Part shown: piece after piece, positions 61,864 to 64,000 of the stretch
Layout: each line of letters begins with the position of its first letter
Position numbering within the stretch: the first letter of the stretch is position 1
Assembly (NCBI RefSeq): GCF_003255815.1
Contig: NC_037673.1
Location: forward strand, 86,599,856 to 86,663,855
Length of the DNA: 64,000 nt
Direction: 5' to 3'
DNA from: Theropithecus gelada
Lineage: Eukaryota > Chordata > Mammalia > Primates > Cercopithecidae
Translations under genes and position numbers: made by a program
The notes under the pieces: generated by a model
What the model saw: the letters and a program-made list of their open reading frames with translations, nothing else
Database searches by the model: none
What the model was told of the DNA's origin: nothing

Positions 61864-62020
61864 AATGGACCAGAGTTAAAAGCCTATTGGGTAACTTTTT
61901 GGGGTGGTGGAGAGTGTCCCACTCATTTTTGGCTACAATTGTAAGTATGTATTATATTTCCACTGTGTACTTGGTAATTGGCTCAGCCCTTGAAGATACG
62001 GTAGTTAAAAATACAAACTT

Positions 62021-62340
62021 CCCCTGTAATCTCAGCACTTTGAGAGGCTGAGGCAGGAGGATTGCTTGAGGGCAGGAGCTTGAGACCAGCCTGGGCAAAA
62101 TATTGAGACCATCCCCCCAACCCGCCATCTCTACAAGAAACAAGGCTAACAACAACAACAACAACAAAAATTAGCCAGGTGTGGTGGTGCACGCCTGTAC
62201 ACCTGTAGTCCCAGATACTTGGTAGGCGGAGGCAGAAGAATCACTTGAGCCCAGGAGTTGGAGGTTACACTGAGCTGTGATGGTACCGCTGCACTTCAGT
62301 TGGAGACAGAGCAAGACCCTGTCTCGAAAACAAACAAAAA
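62021..62340 (+). mobile_element. Alu element, plus strand, 5'-truncated
   Basis: CCCTGTAATCTCAGCACTTT to a (CAAA)n tail; contains an (AAC)n array at 62147-62167. Confidence 0.93.
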
Positions 62341-63344
62341 TTTTTAAAAACCATGGCTTCTGAGCACACAGAGCTTACAAGATTGTAAGCAGATGATGGC
62401 AGAGGCCACTCTTAGGCAGTTACAGATAAATCTTTAATTACCAACTGTGATAAAACCAAATGTAAATGCTGTGAAGAGTGTGTTAGACACGACTCAGTTT
62501 TTAACTAGGTGTCTCATGGGAAGCATCTCTGAGAAGTAACATTTTAGCTTTTATACAGCTTTTTGTAAAAAGTATAACTTTTATATAGGGTAGGTACATG
62601 AACAGATTTCCATTTTAATCTGTGAGAAGATCAAAATTCATGTTTGGTTTGGTCATCGTCAAGCACCAACAGAGTATGGGCATGTGGTAGAACTCAATAA
62701 GATTTCACTATTGCTGTTAAGTACTCAGAATTACTTAGGCTACTGTTTCAAAAACAGGTAAGGAGCGATGTGCGAAAAATGAAAGTGGAAAGACCTGTTG
62801 AAAGATGTTGCAAGAAACGGTGGTATTTTGGACAAGAGTGCCATTGGTAGAGATGGGGCAAAGAAGAGAGTCATGATGTATTTTAGAGATAGAATTAACA
62901 GTATTTTGTTATTATAGGGAGATGAGGAAGGGGGAAATTAAAGTCATTCCCAGACTGTGTGAAAAGAAACATGAAAAAAAACTCAGGTTTCATGAGATGG
63001 ATTAACCAGTTTTGAAAACTTTGCATTTGAGATGTTTATGAAGTAATCAGTTGGAGACAACCAAGTAGACAGTGGAATATACAGGCCTGGAAATCACAGA
63101 GAGGACTGGGATAGAAGTACAAATGTGGAGTCATTGGCATGTGCATAGTATTTTCTTTATTTTTTGTGATGAGTGCTAATTCAGTACCTACGATGTATCA
63201 GGCACTGTTCTAGCTATTAGGAATATACAGTGAAAGAAAAACAACAAAGTTTCATATGAAGTCTTTTGAAGATAGAGTAGTCACGTCGACCAGAACATAT
63301 AGTCAGAGACAATTGGGGAGAAAGGAGCATTTTAAGAAGTTGAC
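62341..63344. other. intergenic, old interspersed repeat
   Basis: 62820-63140 carries GAGATGTTTATGAAGTAATC, AGTAGACAGTGGAATATACA and GTGGAGTCATTGGCATGTG, seen in a widespread old repeat that resumes after the Alu at 63651. Family not assigned. Confidence 0.45.
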
Positions 63345-63650
63345 AGGCGGGGCATGGTGGCTCACATCTGTAATCCCAGTGCTTTCAGAGGCCAAGGCAG
63401 GTGGATCACTTGAGGCCAGGAGTTTAAGACTAGCTTGAGTAACATGGTGAGACGCCATCTCCACCAACAAGAAAAAAAAAAAAATTATCCAACCATGGTG
63501 GTGCAGCATGTATAGTCCCAGCTACTCAGGAGGCTGAGAACAGAGGATTACGTGAGCCCAGGAGGTCGAGGTTGCAGTGAGCCATGTTCATGCCACTACA
63601 CTCCAGCCTGAGCAACAGGGCTAGACCCTGCCCCAATCAATCAATCAATA
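63345..63650 (+). mobile_element. Alu element, plus strand
   Basis: AGGCGGGGCATGGTGG to a tail of (AATC)n at 63634-63648. Confidence 0.94.
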
Positions 63651-64000
63651 TCTGGAAAAGTGTGTTCCAGACAAAGCGGACAGCAACTGCAAAGGCCCTC
63701 AAGGTGAAGTGCATTTGATGTGCCTAAGGAATTCCTAGAGACCGGTATGTTAGCAGTGAAGTAAGCAAAGGAGAAACTAGAAGAAGGAAGGGTCTGAATC
63801 ATGCAGACACTTGTAGTCCACGGTATATTTTTCTAGATGGGATGGCAGTTACTGGAGGATTTGAACAGGGAAGTGATATAATCTGCATTACGTATCTTTA
63901 AAATTATATCTCCACTGAGAGTAGATTGTAGGTGTCTAGTGAGGAGCAGCAAGATCCATTAAGAAGCTCCTCGAGTGCTCCTATTCATATATTATGTTAG
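63651..64000. other. intergenic, continuation of old interspersed repeat
   Basis: GCAACTGCAAAGGCCCTCAA, ATCATGCAGACACTTGTAGT and GAACAGGGAAGTGATATAAT continue the repeat interrupted by the Alu. The window ends inside or just after it. Confidence 0.45.

Overview
The window is primate, almost certainly human, nuclear DNA. It is AT-rich and has long non-coding stretches, about 25 Alu elements of different ages, L1/L2/MIR/MER5 fragments and several endogenous retroviral LTRs. There are no bacterial-style gene arrays, rRNA, tRNA or CRISPR. Most open reading frames over 60 codons are chance frames or run through Alu, L1 or LTR sequence.

One real gene is present: the 3' end of ADGRV1 (VLGR1/GPR98, a very large adhesion GPCR and Usher syndrome type 2C protein) on the + strand. 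Three coding exons join in frame: 19292-19483 (end of TM7 and start of the cytoplasmic tail), 22451-22628 (tail) and 32944-33062 (tail, stop and PDZ-binding C-terminus DTHL). A 3'UTR of about 330 bases follows, with AATAAA at 33362. If the usual 90-exon model applies, these are exons 88, 89 and 90. Together they encode the last 163 residues. Bases 1-19291 are then part of intron 87, 19484-22450 is intron 88 and 22629-32943 is intron 89. I saw no further coding exon upstream by eye.

Layout: 1-1047 is a mosaic of L1 pieces with a 5' inversion. 1048-16671 is intron with Alus, old repeats and a GC-rich ERV1-like LTR block (about 12113-13570). 16672-19219 is a complete THE1/MST-type (ERVL-MaLR) provirus with matching 5-bp target duplications and an Alu inside its 3' LTR; it ends 72 bp before exon 88. 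Exon 88 has a weak donor followed by a TCTG/TC microsatellite. Intron 88 holds a head-to-head Alu pair shortly before exon 89. Intron 89 holds an antisense solo THE1/MST-type LTR and otherwise mostly unique sequence.

33391-64000 is intergenic: Alus, a second 5'-inverted L1 (37826-38775), a GGAA microsatellite (43614-43850), an Alu cluster (49077-50180), an MLT1-type LTR (50751-51257), an LTR with a primer-binding-site-like sequence (about 55033-55640), MER5A copies and a well-preserved AluY (61553-61847). I found no previously undescribed gene system. The most useful leads are the retroelement and microsatellite setting of exon 88 and the two inverted L1 insertions.
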